DNA of 64,000 nucleotides, from NCBI GenBank assembly GCA_017432025.1, contig JAFRJX010000005.1, forward strand, positions 1-64,000, in the 5' to 3' direction. Origin of the DNA: Candidatus Saccharimonadota bacterium (GTDB lineage Bacteria > Patescibacteriota > Saccharimonadia > Saccharimonadales > Saccharimonadaceae). Positions 1 to 6,787 of the stretch are shown here, piece by piece. The notes under the pieces are model-generated. The model made no database searches. It was not told the DNA's origin and was given only the letters and a program-made list of their open reading frames with translations. Every line of letters starts with the position of its first letter. Position 1 is the stretch's first letter. A program made the position numbers and the translations under genes.

Positions 1-262
1 ATTTCGCTCGCCACTACTTTCGGAATCATTATTTATTCTTTTTTCCTGGGCCTACTAAGATGATTCAGTTCGGTCCGTTCCCGTTTTCTACCCTATGTGT
101 TCAGGTAGCAACAATACGACATGACTCGTATTAGGTTACCCCATTCGGCAATCCCCGGATCAATTCTCGTTGTCAGATCCCCGAGGCTTATCGCAGACTC
201 CTACGGCCTTCTTCGGTATTGATTGTCAAGGCATCCACTATCAGTGCCCTTATTTACCTTTT
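1..262 (-). rRNA. rrl: 23S ribosomal RNA, 5' end (cut by window edge)
   Basis: Read on the minus strand this matches the conserved 5' part of bacterial 23S rRNA: GTGGATGCCTTG near the start, TCTGCGATAAGC, CCGAATGGGGTAACC, and AGTAGTGGCGAGCGAAA at the window edge. The mature 5' end is placed near 262 by comparison with the E. coli domain I layout, give or take some 10 bases. The rest of the gene lies to the left of the window. No 16S rRNA or tRNA is found in the 350 bases upstream, so the gene is not in a standard 16S-23S operon here. Confidence 0.95.
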
Positions 263-453
263 TATGCATTGACTTAACTAGCAATCGAAGTTCGACTGCT
301 TGCCGTCAATTAAAATCTTTTCATCGTTAATCCAAATTGTTAATAGAAAGTTTGTAAGAATATTTGAAGTGCATTTTAGGCGGCCTCAAGTATACCTCGC
401 TTTTCATATCTTTTTGTAGAGGTCGGAAATGCCGACTTGCTTAAACTTTCTCC

Positions 454-482
454 ATTATATCGCATATAGAAATATATGTCAA
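454..482 (-). promoter_or_regulatory. Consensus sigma-70 promoter of 23S rRNA
   Basis: On the minus strand TTGACA (482-477) and TATAAT (459-454) are separated by exactly 17 bases, a full match to the sigma-70 consensus. Initiation is expected near 447, giving a leader of about 185 bases before the 23S 5' end. The leader (263-446) holds no gene that I can see. Confidence 0.85.
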
Positions 483-503
483 CACTTTTTTTTGGGATTT
501 TTT

Positions 504-571
504 GAAACTATTTTGAAGAAGAGTAAGACTCGGGCTAGCGCCCCGGAGCGCTCTTCTGAAAAATATGTTTC
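504..571. repeat. Imperfect inverted repeat with GC-rich core
   Basis: The left arm (GAAAC, TATTTT, AGAAGAG) and right arm (CTCTTCT, AAAATA, GTTTC) pair with a few mismatches. They enclose a GC-rich core containing a GGGC/GCCC hairpin and the 9-mer CCGGAGCGC. It lies between the terminator at 578 and the 23S promoter. The same 9-mer lies in the large palindromic element at 40129-40240. The function is unknown. Confidence 0.5.
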
Positions 572-577
572 AAAAAA

Positions 578-595
578 GACCACCGAGTGGTGGCC
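578..595 (-). terminator. Rho-independent terminator of the DUF916-like gene
   Basis: On the minus strand GGCCACC pairs with GGTGGTC (one G-U) around a four-base loop and is followed by six T. It lies just after the stop codon at 615 and insulates the surface-protein genes from the 23S promoter. Confidence 0.75.
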
Positions 596-614
596 TTTTT
601 CTATATATTATATA

Positions 615-1556
615 TTAGCGTTTGCGTGCCTTAATGCGAAGTCCGATATAGATAATCGCGGCGATAATCGCAAAGAGAATCGAGAAGAGCATCCAGATTG
701 GACACTTAATCACCATTTTCTTAACTTCGGTCTTGGTACCTTCAAATTCTACCGTATATACTACATTGTAAATACCAAATGACGGAGTATTTTTGAAAGC
801 CGTCTCGTAGTAAAGAGTACGATCTGGGAGAATCGTTTGTTCATCTGGCTTTTCCTCGTTCGTAAAGATTTCCTCGCTCGAGAATAGCGGGAAGACCTGG
901 AGCTTGTAAACTGCCTTGCCGTGCACGTTACCAGTGTTCTTTACCTTTGAAGAAGCGGTAAGATCACCTGAGAAGATAAAGCTTGGTACTGACACTTCGG
1001 TCACTTCACCCTTTTTCACGGTTTCGCCAGCGATTTCGGCGAAAATGGTGTGGGCAATCGCAATTTGCTCACGAATACCAGTACTACCTTCGCTCGTCTC
1101 ATCGGTATTATTAGATGAAACCGTAATAGCAGCGTACTGGCCACCAGCCGGTGCGTCCTCTGGAACATTAATGATAAACTCAATCTCGTTTGATTCGTTC
1201 GGGGCAATCCTTCCCTCGGTTGGGCTTACAATCGTCACCCACTTTGAAATCATCGTCCTGTCCGAATCTTCATCGAAGACTGCTGTATATTCTTCGTCAT
1301 CTTTCACATAGAAAGGCGATACAGTCACCAAATAAGAAAAATCATTCTCTGAAGATGCCGGGTTCGACACCGTAAAGGTACCGCGATACGAGTCGCCAGG
1401 GTTTAATACGATGTTTTGTTTCATCGGCGAAACGGAGAAGCCAATCTCGCCAGCCGCCTTTGCCACCCTGTCGCCTACCAACGCACACGCACCAGCAAAC
1501 ATCAAGACGAGTGCCGCTATTAGGACTTTCTTAAATTTAGTAAACTGTTTTTTCAT
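615..1556 (-). CDS. DUF916-like membrane-anchored surface protein
   Basis: 313 aa. The layout is a signal peptide (about residues 8-34, lysine-rich then hydrophobic), an extracellular beta-rich region, and a C-terminal membrane helix (about 283-305) followed by KARKR, so the bulk faces outward with the C-terminus inside. Residues 38-150 show the pattern of DUF916/WxL-interacting proteins: an initial FSVSP segment, NPGDSYRGTFTVSNP, and a late IAPNESNEIEF...VPEDAPAGGQYAAI stretch. A strong Shine-Dalgarno (AAGGAGG) lies 4 bases before the ATG. In Firmicutes, DUF916 proteins partner small WxL proteins in cell-wall operons. Here five small secreted proteins lie just upstream on the same strand, so a similar partnership is plausible. 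The family match was made by eye and could also be a generic COG1470-type adhesin. Confidence 0.65.
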   Translation of the reverse strand: MKKQFTKFKKVLIAALVLMFAGACALVGDRVAKAAGEIGFSVSPMKQNIVLNPGDSYRGTFTVSNPASSENDFSYLVTVSPFYVKDDEEYTAVFDEDSDRTMISKWVTIVSPTEGRIAPNESNEIEFIINVPEDAPAGGQYAAITVSSNNTDETSEGSTGIREQIAIAHTIFAEIAGETVKKGEVTEVSVPSFIFSGDLTASSKVKNTGNVHGKAVYKLQVFPLFSSEEIFTNEEKPDEQTILPDRTLYYETAFKNTPSFGIYNVVYTVEFEGTKTEVKKMVIKCPIWMLFSILFAIIAAIIYIGLRIKARKR

Positions 1557-1589
1557 TAACCTCCTTATTATTTATTTATTTTACCACAA

Positions 1590-2165
1590 TTAATCCTTAA
1601 CTTCGCAAGTAAATCCGGCATTGCGATAGGTCTGACGCACTTTATCAAGCGTAAAGTTGCCCTCCAAATCTTCTAATAGGAAATACTTCGCACCACTATC
1701 ACCAATCTGATCAGCGTAAGCTGTCATCGAAGTCGAAAGCAACATATTCTCTGTATCAGATACTAATTGTTTGTAAATTGCACCAAATGCATCCGGTTGA
1801 AGCCCAGACTTCGAGAAACTAATATTCATCGCCGCATGGTTATACGCTTCACTATGTACGATTTCTTCCTTCGAATTATAGTAAAGATCGTAGATGAACG
1901 AAATCACATGAAGTTTGTCATCGTTAAAAGTTGCCCGCATCGTCGTTTCCTTCTTTTTCGAGCCGTCCACGGTAAAGAATTTATACTCATAATCCTTCGA
2001 TGTACAGCTGAGTGACTTCGTCGTTTCCGGATCCGGGAAACCGCCACTCGTCGTCGTATTCCCCATCATCTTTAAAATACAAATTGTAACCACAATAGTG
2101 ACCACCAGCACAATTGCCACAATCGGCGCATACTTTTTCAGCTTATGGGTCTCTTTTATCTCCAT
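1590..2165 (-). CDS. Hypothetical membrane-anchored protein
   Basis: 191 aa. There is a short cytoplasmic N-terminus, one membrane helix (about residues 13-33), and an extracytoplasmic remainder of about 155 residues with two cysteines that could form a disulphide. I do not recognise the family. The promoter is an extended -10 (TGGTATAAT, 2190-2185) with a short leader carrying AAAGGAGG in front of the ATG. It is followed after 33 bases by the DUF916-like gene with no terminator between, so the two are probably co-transcribed. Its place between the secreted paralogue array and the DUF916-like protein suggests a surface-assembly role, by inference only. Confidence 0.7.
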   Translation of the reverse strand: MEIKETHKLKKYAPIVAIVLVVTIVVTICILKMMGNTTTSGGFPDPETTKSLSCTSKDYEYKFFTVDGSKKKETTMRATFNDDKLHVISFIYDLYYNSKEEIVHSEAYNHAAMNISFSKSGLQPDAFGAIYKQLVSDTENMLLSTSMTAYADQIGDSGAKYFLLEDLEGNFTLDKVRQTYRNAGFTCEVKD

Positions 2166-2216
2166 TTTCCTCCTTTATATCAAGATTATACCATAAGCAA
2201 AGGCAAATCACCAAAA

Positions 2217-2238
2217 ATCCCCCCATTTCTGGGGGGAT
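2217..2238 (-). terminator. Terminator after secreted paralogue 1
   Basis: A perfect 8-bp stem (ATCCCCCC/GGGGGGAT) has a six-base loop and is followed on the minus strand by a T run. It separates the array from the genes downstream. Confidence 0.85.
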
Positions 2239-2258
2239 CGGTCGATAATCTTCGCTAA

Positions 2259-2789
2259 TTAAGCACCAGTCTTTTGGACGAGGGTGTAGGTAGCAGTACC
2301 AGTGTAGGTACCAGAAGCCTGATCATCGTGGGTGCTTACCGTGTAGTTAACGGTATAACTCGTACCACCGGCTGGGTCTTGCGTACCTTTCGTGCCAAGC
2401 TTGCCTTGGGTAGCAGCAATATTCGAACCAGAAACAGTAGCAGTCCAAGTACCAGAGCCAGCCGTTGGAGTAGTTGCAGAGTAGGCGATAGCAGTACCGT
2501 TACCAGCCGTGTGAGCAAGGCTCGTAAAGACAGCGTTAATATCGTAACCCAAACCATTGTTACAGGCAGACTTGAAGACACTTTCACCGAAGGCTGTATC
2601 AAGAGCACCAGCAGCCATCGACTTGGTGAATGAACCGCTGTTACCAGTATCGTGTTCAAAAGTACAAGATTCGTTCACAGTCACCGTAAGTGTATCAACC
2701 ACGGCAGCTGGGTTTGCTGCAAATACACCGACTACAGGCATAGCTGCAAGAACTAAAGATGCTGCACCAGCAACGATTGATTTTTTCAT
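2259..2789 (-). CDS. Secreted two-cysteine beta-sandwich-like protein, array member 1
   Basis: 176 aa. A signal peptide (about residues 1-24, cut after GVFA) is followed by a mature domain of about 150 residues. The features shared by the whole array are DTLTVTV, CTF near the N-terminus, a second cysteine in a CNxGxGY motif, ATTPTAGSGTWTA in the middle, and GTYTGTATYTL at the C-terminus. The two conserved cysteines probably form a disulphide. The pattern recalls spore-coat-U/pilin-type domains, and the C-terminal strand recalls WxL domains, but neither assignment is secure. There is no C-terminal anchor, so it is either released or held by partner proteins. It has its own promoter (2930-2903), a leader of about 110 bases and a Shine-Dalgarno (GGAAGGAG). 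Confidence 0.8.
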   Translation of the reverse strand: MKKSIVAGAASLVLAAMPVVGVFAANPAAVVDTLTVTVNESCTFEHDTGNSGSFTKSMAAGALDTAFGESVFKSACNNGLGYDINAVFTSLAHTAGNGTAIAYSATTPTAGSGTWTATVSGSNIAATQGKLGTKGTQDPAGGTSYTVNYTVSTHDDQASGTYTGTATYTLVQKTGA

Positions 2790-2902
2790 TTTTGTTTTCT
2801 CCTTCCATCAAAATGGAAATTATTTTTGTTGTTTATATTTATTGTTATTTTTATATTGTTTTGAATTTTTTGTATTGGTGTATGAAACCTTTTACAAATC
2901 TA

Positions 2903-2930
2903 ATTATACATGAGCTTTATGAAATGTCAA
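2903..2930 (-). promoter_or_regulatory. Promoter of array member 1
   Basis: TTGACA (2930-2925), a 16-base spacer, and TATAAT (2908-2903) preceded by TG. The transcript start region carries a TTTCATACACC motif that recurs in the leaders of array members 3 and 5. Confidence 0.8.
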
Positions 2931-2984
2931 TAACATTTTTTAATAATTTTTTAAGCTGACTTTTCCACAAGCCTAACAGATAAA

Positions 2985-3015
2985 AAAGGACCCCCTTAGA
3001 GCCAGGAGATCCTTT
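2985..3015 (-). terminator. Terminator after array member 2
   Basis: On the minus strand an 11-bp stem (AAAGGATCTCC with GGGGGTCCTTT, two G-U pairs) is followed by a T run. It closes the transcript of array members 3 and 2. Confidence 0.8.
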
Positions 3016-3038
3016 CAAAAAGTTTTATTGGGTGTGTA

Positions 3039-3569
3039 TTATTTTTGCGTCAAAGTGTACGTTGCAGTACCGGTATAAGTACCTTGTGCAATGTCATTTT
3101 GCGTCGATACTTTGTAGGTTACTTGCTGAGAAGTACCAGACGAAGTATCTGGGCCAGACTTATCGATTAACTTAGCGTTAGAAGCCGCAAGGTTTTGAGT
3201 TGAAGACGATCCACCCTTTGCTGCCGTCCAAGTACCGGAACCAGCCGTTGGAGTCGTTGCAGAATAGGTGATGCTTCCAGAAACGCTACCCGCGAGCGCC
3301 GTGAAGGCTGCTGCTACCGAATAACCACTACCGGCGTTACAAACCGCCTTAAAGGTATTCGTACCGAAGTTTGAGTTAAGCGCTCCAGCAGTCATAGAAT
3401 TGGAGATAGTTGCGCCACTACCGCCAGAATTACGCGTAAAGGTACAGATCTCATCAACCGTCACCGTAAGTGTATCTTGGACAGCAGATGGATTAGCAGC
3501 AAACACGCCAAATACTGGTGCAGCTGCGAATACGAGCGATGATGCTCCGATAATCAATGATTTTTTCAT
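3039..3569 (-). CDS. Secreted two-cysteine beta-sandwich-like protein, array member 2
   Basis: 176 aa. The same plan as its neighbours: signal peptide with GVFA cleavage region, CTF and CNAGSGY cysteine motifs, ATTPTAGSGTWTA, and a terminal GTYTGTATYTLTQK. It starts 24 bases after the stop of member 3 with its own Shine-Dalgarno (CGGAG) and no promoter between, so the two form one transcript. It is closest by eye to member 4 (4289-4819), with which it shares the DGPDTS-GT and AQGTYTG/SAGTYTG segments, so duplication order does not follow gene order. Confidence 0.8.
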   Translation of the reverse strand: MKKSLIIGASSLVFAAAPVFGVFAANPSAVQDTLTVTVDEICTFTRNSGGSGATISNSMTAGALNSNFGTNTFKAVCNAGSGYSVAAAFTALAGSVSGSITYSATTPTAGSGTWTAAKGGSSSTQNLAASNAKLIDKSGPDTSSGTSQQVTYKVSTQNDIAQGTYTGTATYTLTQK

Positions 3570-3593
3570 AATGTTTTTGTCTCCGTTTTTTTA

Positions 3594-4115
3594 TTAGCTA
3601 GCCATTGCAAGTTGATATGATGCAGTACCAGTGTAAGTACCCTTTGGTTGGTTATTTAATAGACCAACTTTGTAATTAATCGTATAGGTACGACCTGCTG
3701 AAGGGTCTTGGCTTGACTGAGTTGCAAGCGCTGTACCACTCGTAAGGTTCGACGTTGCAGTACCAAGCGTTGCCGTCCAAGTACCGGAACCGGCCGTTGG
3801 CGTAGTCGTACTATAGGTGATCGGGCTAGTAGCACCAGAGAACGTCAAGTTCGTAAAAGTTGGCGTAATGGTATAACCAGTACCATTGTTGCACTTCGAG
3901 GTGAACGTACTAGAACCAAACTCTGTATCAAGTTGGTTTGCCGTCATCGTCTTGCTATACGTACCTTCACCGGTAGTACGCGTAAAAGTACACGATACAG
4001 CGACGGTAACCGTCAAAGTATCGGTGAGCGCTGCCGGGTTGGTAGCGAACACGCCAAAAACTGGCGTGGCGGCGAATGCGAGTGATGCCGCACCTGCGAT
4101 TAGTGTTTTTTTCAT
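3594..4115 (-). CDS. Secreted two-cysteine beta-sandwich-like protein, array member 3
   Basis: 173 aa from the start at 4115, chosen because GGGAGGGAG sits just upstream and a signal peptide (MKKTLIAGAASL...) begins there. An in-frame ATG at 4148 would add 11 unlikely residues. Motifs as in the array: CTFTRT, CNNGTGY, TTTPTAGSGTWTA and GTYTGTASYQL, so the usual TYTL ending is changed in this copy. It is the first gene of a two-gene transcript with member 2, driven by the promoter at 4241-4213. Confidence 0.8.
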   Translation of the reverse strand: MKKTLIAGAASLAFAATPVFGVFATNPAALTDTLTVTVAVSCTFTRTTGEGTYSKTMTANQLDTEFGSSTFTSKCNNGTGYTITPTFTNLTFSGATSPITYSTTTPTAGSGTWTATLGTATSNLTSGTALATQSSQDPSAGRTYTINYKVGLLNNQPKGTYTGTASYQLAMAS

Positions 4116-4212
4116 AAAATTTTTGTCTCCCTCCCATTTCCTCAACAAGAAACGGAAAATTTTATTTTATTTTATTTTCGTTAATTGTGTATGAACCCTA
4201 TTAACACTTCTT

Positions 4213-4241
4213 ATTTTACATACGCGCAAATTCATTGTCAA
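4213..4241 (-). promoter_or_regulatory. Promoter of array members 3 and 2
   Basis: TTGACA (4241-4236), a 17-base spacer, and TAAAAT (4218-4213). The early leader contains AGGGTTCATACAC, the motif shared with members 1 and 5. Confidence 0.75.
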
Positions 4242-4288
4242 GCATAATTTTTATGTTTATTTTAAGCAAGTTTTCCACAGGTTCTAAT

Positions 4289-4819
4289 CTATTTCTGTGT
4301 CAAAGTATAAGTCGCAGTGCCAGTATAAGTACCGGCCGAAAGGCCATTCCCAGTTGAAACTTTGTAGCTCACTTCTTGCACAGTGCCCTCTGACGTATCC
4401 GGACCATCCGTATCCATCAATTTTGCACCGCTAGTTGCCATATAATCCGTACTGGAACTCGGACCAAGCACGGCCGTCCATCTCTTTGTGCTAGTCGTAG
4501 GTTTACCTTTGTAATAAGGAATGCTACCATTCACACTACCGGTGAGTGCCGTAAACGCTGCTACCACTTGATAGCCACTAGGTGAGTTACAAACCGCCGT
4601 AAATTCACTGGTGCCAAGCGTCATATTGGTCTTATTTGGTTGCATTGACGCCGTGTAAGTACCAGCACCAGCAGTACGCGTAAAAGTACAAACCTCGTCC
4701 ACAGTCACCGTGAGAGTATCTACCACCGCTGCTGGATCTGAAGCCGCAAAAGAACTGTTAGCCCAAAATAAACCGACTAACATTAAAACAGCAACAACTC
4801 CAAAAAACTTCGTTTTCAA
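4289..4819 (-). CDS. Secreted two-cysteine beta-sandwich-like protein, array member 4 (TTG start)
   Basis: 176 aa. The start is TTG, placed by AAGGAGG immediately upstream and by the signal peptide (MKTKFFGVVAVLML...SFAA) that begins there. The signal peptide differs from the near-identical ones of the other four members. The mature part keeps the CTF and CNSPSGY cysteine motifs and the GTYTGTATYTLTQK end, but the middle block is altered (KPTTSTKRWTA instead of TPTAGSGTWTA). An extended -10 promoter (TGCTATAAT) lies about 30 bases upstream, without the TTGACA box and leader motif of its neighbours, so regulation may differ. Confidence 0.75.
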   Translation of the reverse strand: MKTKFFGVVAVLMLVGLFWANSSFAASDPAAVVDTLTVTVDEVCTFTRTAGAGTYTASMQPNKTNMTLGTSEFTAVCNSPSGYQVVAAFTALTGSVNGSIPYYKGKPTTSTKRWTAVLGPSSSTDYMATSGAKLMDTDGPDTSEGTVQEVSYKVSTGNGLSAGTYTGTATYTLTQK

Positions 4820-4893
4820 AACACCTCCTTACGACACTTTCTAACTCTAATTATAGCAAACCATAAACAAAATACAAGCCCCCACAAAAAAAA

Positions 4894-4913
4894 GAACTCC
4901 CTATCGGGAGTTC
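4894..4913 (-). terminator. Terminator after array member 5
   Basis: A perfect 8-bp stem (GAACTCCC/GGGAGTTC) with a TATC loop and a run of T on the minus strand. It could work in both directions. Confidence 0.85.
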
Positions 4914-4931
4914 TCTTTTGCAGTATCTTGA

Positions 4932-5456
4932 TTAGCTCTTCTGGGTTAGAGTATAGGTAGCAGTACCACGGTATGTACCTTGAGCCTGATCGTCGTTCAA
5001 GCTAACCTTGTAGATAACGGTCACAGACGTACCTTCAGAAGGGTCTTGGGTTGACGTGTTGAGAAGGACACCGTTCGTTGCAGCGATGTTAGCGCCACCG
5101 TCGATTTGTGCAGTCCAAGTACCGGAACCGGCCGTTGGAGTTGTTGCAGAGTAGGTGATAGCATCGCCAGCATTATCGAGGTGCTCGAGGCTGGTGAACA
5201 CTGCGCTTACGGTGTAACCTAAACCGTTGTTACACATAGCTTTGAATGAGCTAGTTGCGAATGCCGTGTCAAGTGCACCTGGTTCCATCGCTTTGGTGTA
5301 AGCACCACCCGTGCCATCATGGTCGAACGTACAAGATTCGTTCACGGTGACAGTAAGTGTATCCACCACATCGGCTGGATCGGTTGCAAAAGCACCGACT
5401 ACTGGCATAGCAGCAAGAGCCAAAGATGCTGCGCCCGCAATTATTTGTTTTTTCAT
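4932..5456 (-). CDS. Secreted two-cysteine beta-sandwich-like protein, array member 5
   Basis: 174 aa. The signal peptide (MKKQIIAGAASLALAAMPVVGAFA) is nearly the same as in member 1, and the mature domains are also closest to each other (NESCTF, CNNGLGY, FTSLEH). It ends GTYRGTATYTLTQKS. It has its own TTGACA/TATAAT promoter (5559-5532), a leader of about 70 bases and a GGAAGGAG Shine-Dalgarno. Members 1 and 5 at the two ends of the array being most alike points to duplication with later rearrangement. Confidence 0.8.
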   Translation of the reverse strand: MKKQIIAGAASLALAAMPVVGAFATDPADVVDTLTVTVNESCTFDHDGTGGAYTKAMEPGALDTAFATSSFKAMCNNGLGYTVSAVFTSLEHLDNAGDAITYSATTPTAGSGTWTAQIDGGANIAATNGVLLNTSTQDPSEGTSVTVIYKVSLNDDQAQGTYRGTATYTLTQKS

Positions 5457-5531
5457 TTTGTAACTCCTTCCACTCTCCGTGGATTTTTTATTTTTTTGTT
5501 TGTTTTAGGTGTATAACCCTTAACAATTCTA

Positions 5532-5559
5532 ATTATACATAAGCTTTAAAAAATGTCAA
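5532..5559 (-). promoter_or_regulatory. Promoter of array member 5
   Basis: TTGACA (5559-5554), a 16-base spacer, and TGTATAAT. The -35 box starts 7 bases after the stop codon of the upstream gene. The early leader has TTAAGGGTTATACACC, matching the leaders of members 1 and 3. Confidence 0.8.
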
Positions 5560-5566
5560 GACTTTT

Positions 5567-6073
5567 TTAAGACTTTTTTAAACTATTGAGAGAAATATGC
5601 TGATTTACCCAGTCAATGAAGCTACCATACTGGTTAAATGCGCCCGCATCTTCATCTGAATCAGCTCTAAGAAACGCTCTCACATTCCCTTTTCTAATCA
5701 CCACAATTGATGGATAATACTTTACTTTTTCATGTAATGTGGTTTCCTTTAGGTCTTCGAACATCATTCTATAGACCTTAACACCACTTTCCGGGAAATA
5801 ATCATTCGAAAACTTCCTTAGCCGATCCGCACCGTCGCAACCATTCTGATCCACAAAAATCACAAATGATTTCTTTTTCTTGATTAGGTCTTCGTATTCG
5901 TCTTTACCAAGCTCCGTAAAATCACCCTCGCAGGTGCCTTCGCAATAGTACTCGGCATCCAGCTCGGTTTCCGCTGGGTCGAACGCCCCACTAACTGCCA
6001 GCGCAAAGAGTATGCTACCAGTGACAATCATTAGTAGTCCAAGAATTAAATATAAAATACGTTTCTTCGGCAT
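5567..6073 (-). CDS. Membrane-anchored thioredoxin-fold-like protein
   Basis: 168 aa. One N-terminal membrane helix (about residues 6-30) and an extracytoplasmic domain. Residues 65-150 follow a thioredoxin-like pattern: a strand SFVIFVDQNGC in place of the redox loop, and KYYPSIVVIRKG with the usual cis-proline. The redox site has only one cysteine where CxxC is expected, so it may form mixed disulphides or act as a structural adaptor. Two further cysteines (YYCEGTCEG) lie just after the helix. Its ATG overlaps the stop of the rhodanese-like gene (TAATG), so translation is coupled and the two membrane-anchored proteins probably work together. Confidence 0.65.
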   Translation of the reverse strand: MPKKRILYLILGLLMIVTGSILFALAVSGAFDPAETELDAEYYCEGTCEGDFTELGKDEYEDLIKKKKSFVIFVDQNGCDGADRLRKFSNDYFPESGVKVYRMMFEDLKETTLHEKVKYYPSIVVIRKGNVRAFLRADSDEDAGAFNQYGSFIDWVNQHISLNSLKKS

Positions 6074-6756
6074 TATTTCTCCGTTAGTGAACTAAAATCA
6101 ATATTATGATAAGGAACCTTGTAAAAGTCGTAAACAGCTTTTCCTTCTGAATTTAATCTCTTTACTTCGATATTATTCTTGCCTTCGTAATACCAGTAAC
6201 CACCGACGTTGTAGATTCTGTCTTCGTCCCAACCGAGCGCCACAAGGAGTGCTTTCGTCATCCCCGCGTAGCCACCGCCACCGCACATCAGGAAGATAAT
6301 CTTATCTTTCGGGAAAAGTGCCTCGAGGATCTCCATTGATTCTTTATAATTCACTTTATACTCATTGGCTTTCATCGTAAAGAGAGTCTTACCAGTATAA
6401 GTTTCGCCGACTTCTTCCGGAAGGCCACTCACGTTTACAATATATGGTAGTGGCACCACTTCAAAGCCTTTTACAAAACCAGATAGATTTGAATCACCGC
6501 CAATCGCCTCATAATTTCCAGGATCCTTCAACATGCGCATATCACGGTAAACCGCATCCGGTCGGTTCAAATAATCATCGATGTTCTCTTCGTTGATGTT
6601 CTTATCAATGCCAAGTTCACCTCTTTGGCCTTCCGACTTCTCTGGCTTCGGCAAAGGTGCTAGGCCCGTATTTGGAAAAGCAAATCTTCCTAATAAAAAT
6701 GCGCCCATCACTAAAAGCGCCACCCCGGTCACAATTCCCCAGATAAATCTTTTCAT
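6073..6756 (-). CDS. Membrane-anchored rhodanese-domain protein
   Basis: 227 aa. One N-terminal membrane helix (about residues 5-26), then a rhodanese-type domain outside the membrane. YRDMRMLKDPGNYEAIGG and GFVKGFEVVPLPYI match the first half, and IIFLMCGGGGYAGMTKALLVALGW carries the active-site cysteine of the second half, followed by YNVGGYWYYEG. The domain could transfer sulphur or sense oxidation at the cell surface; the substrate is unknown. It starts with GGAGG before the ATG. Its probable -10 box (6787-6782) contains the stop codon of the upstream HNH gene. The downstream thioredoxin-like gene overlaps by one base. Confidence 0.8.
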   Translation of the reverse strand: MKRFIWGIVTGVALLVMGAFLLGRFAFPNTGLAPLPKPEKSEGQRGELGIDKNINEENIDDYLNRPDAVYRDMRMLKDPGNYEAIGGDSNLSGFVKGFEVVPLPYIVNVSGLPEEVGETYTGKTLFTMKANEYKVNYKESMEILEALFPKDKIIFLMCGGGGYAGMTKALLVALGWDEDRIYNVGGYWYYEGKNNIEVKRLNSEGKAVYDFYKVPYHNIDFSSLTEK

Positions 6757-6781
6757 ATTACCTCCACTATATATTATTTAT

Positions 6782-6787
6782 ATTATA
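6782..6787 (-). promoter_or_regulatory. -10 box of the rhodanese gene, containing the HNH stop codon
   Basis: TGTATAAT on the minus strand; bases 6785-6783 (TAA) are also the stop codon of the HNH gene. Confidence 0.55.

Noticed and set aside
262-614. 16S rRNA or tRNA genes upstream of 23S
   Set aside because: No tRNA cloverleaf or conserved 16S segment is visible; only leader, promoter, inverted repeat and terminator.
429-782. A 117-aa plus-strand frame across the 23S promoter
   Set aside because: It runs through the 23S promoter, the inverted repeat, a terminator and the 3' end of the DUF916-like gene.
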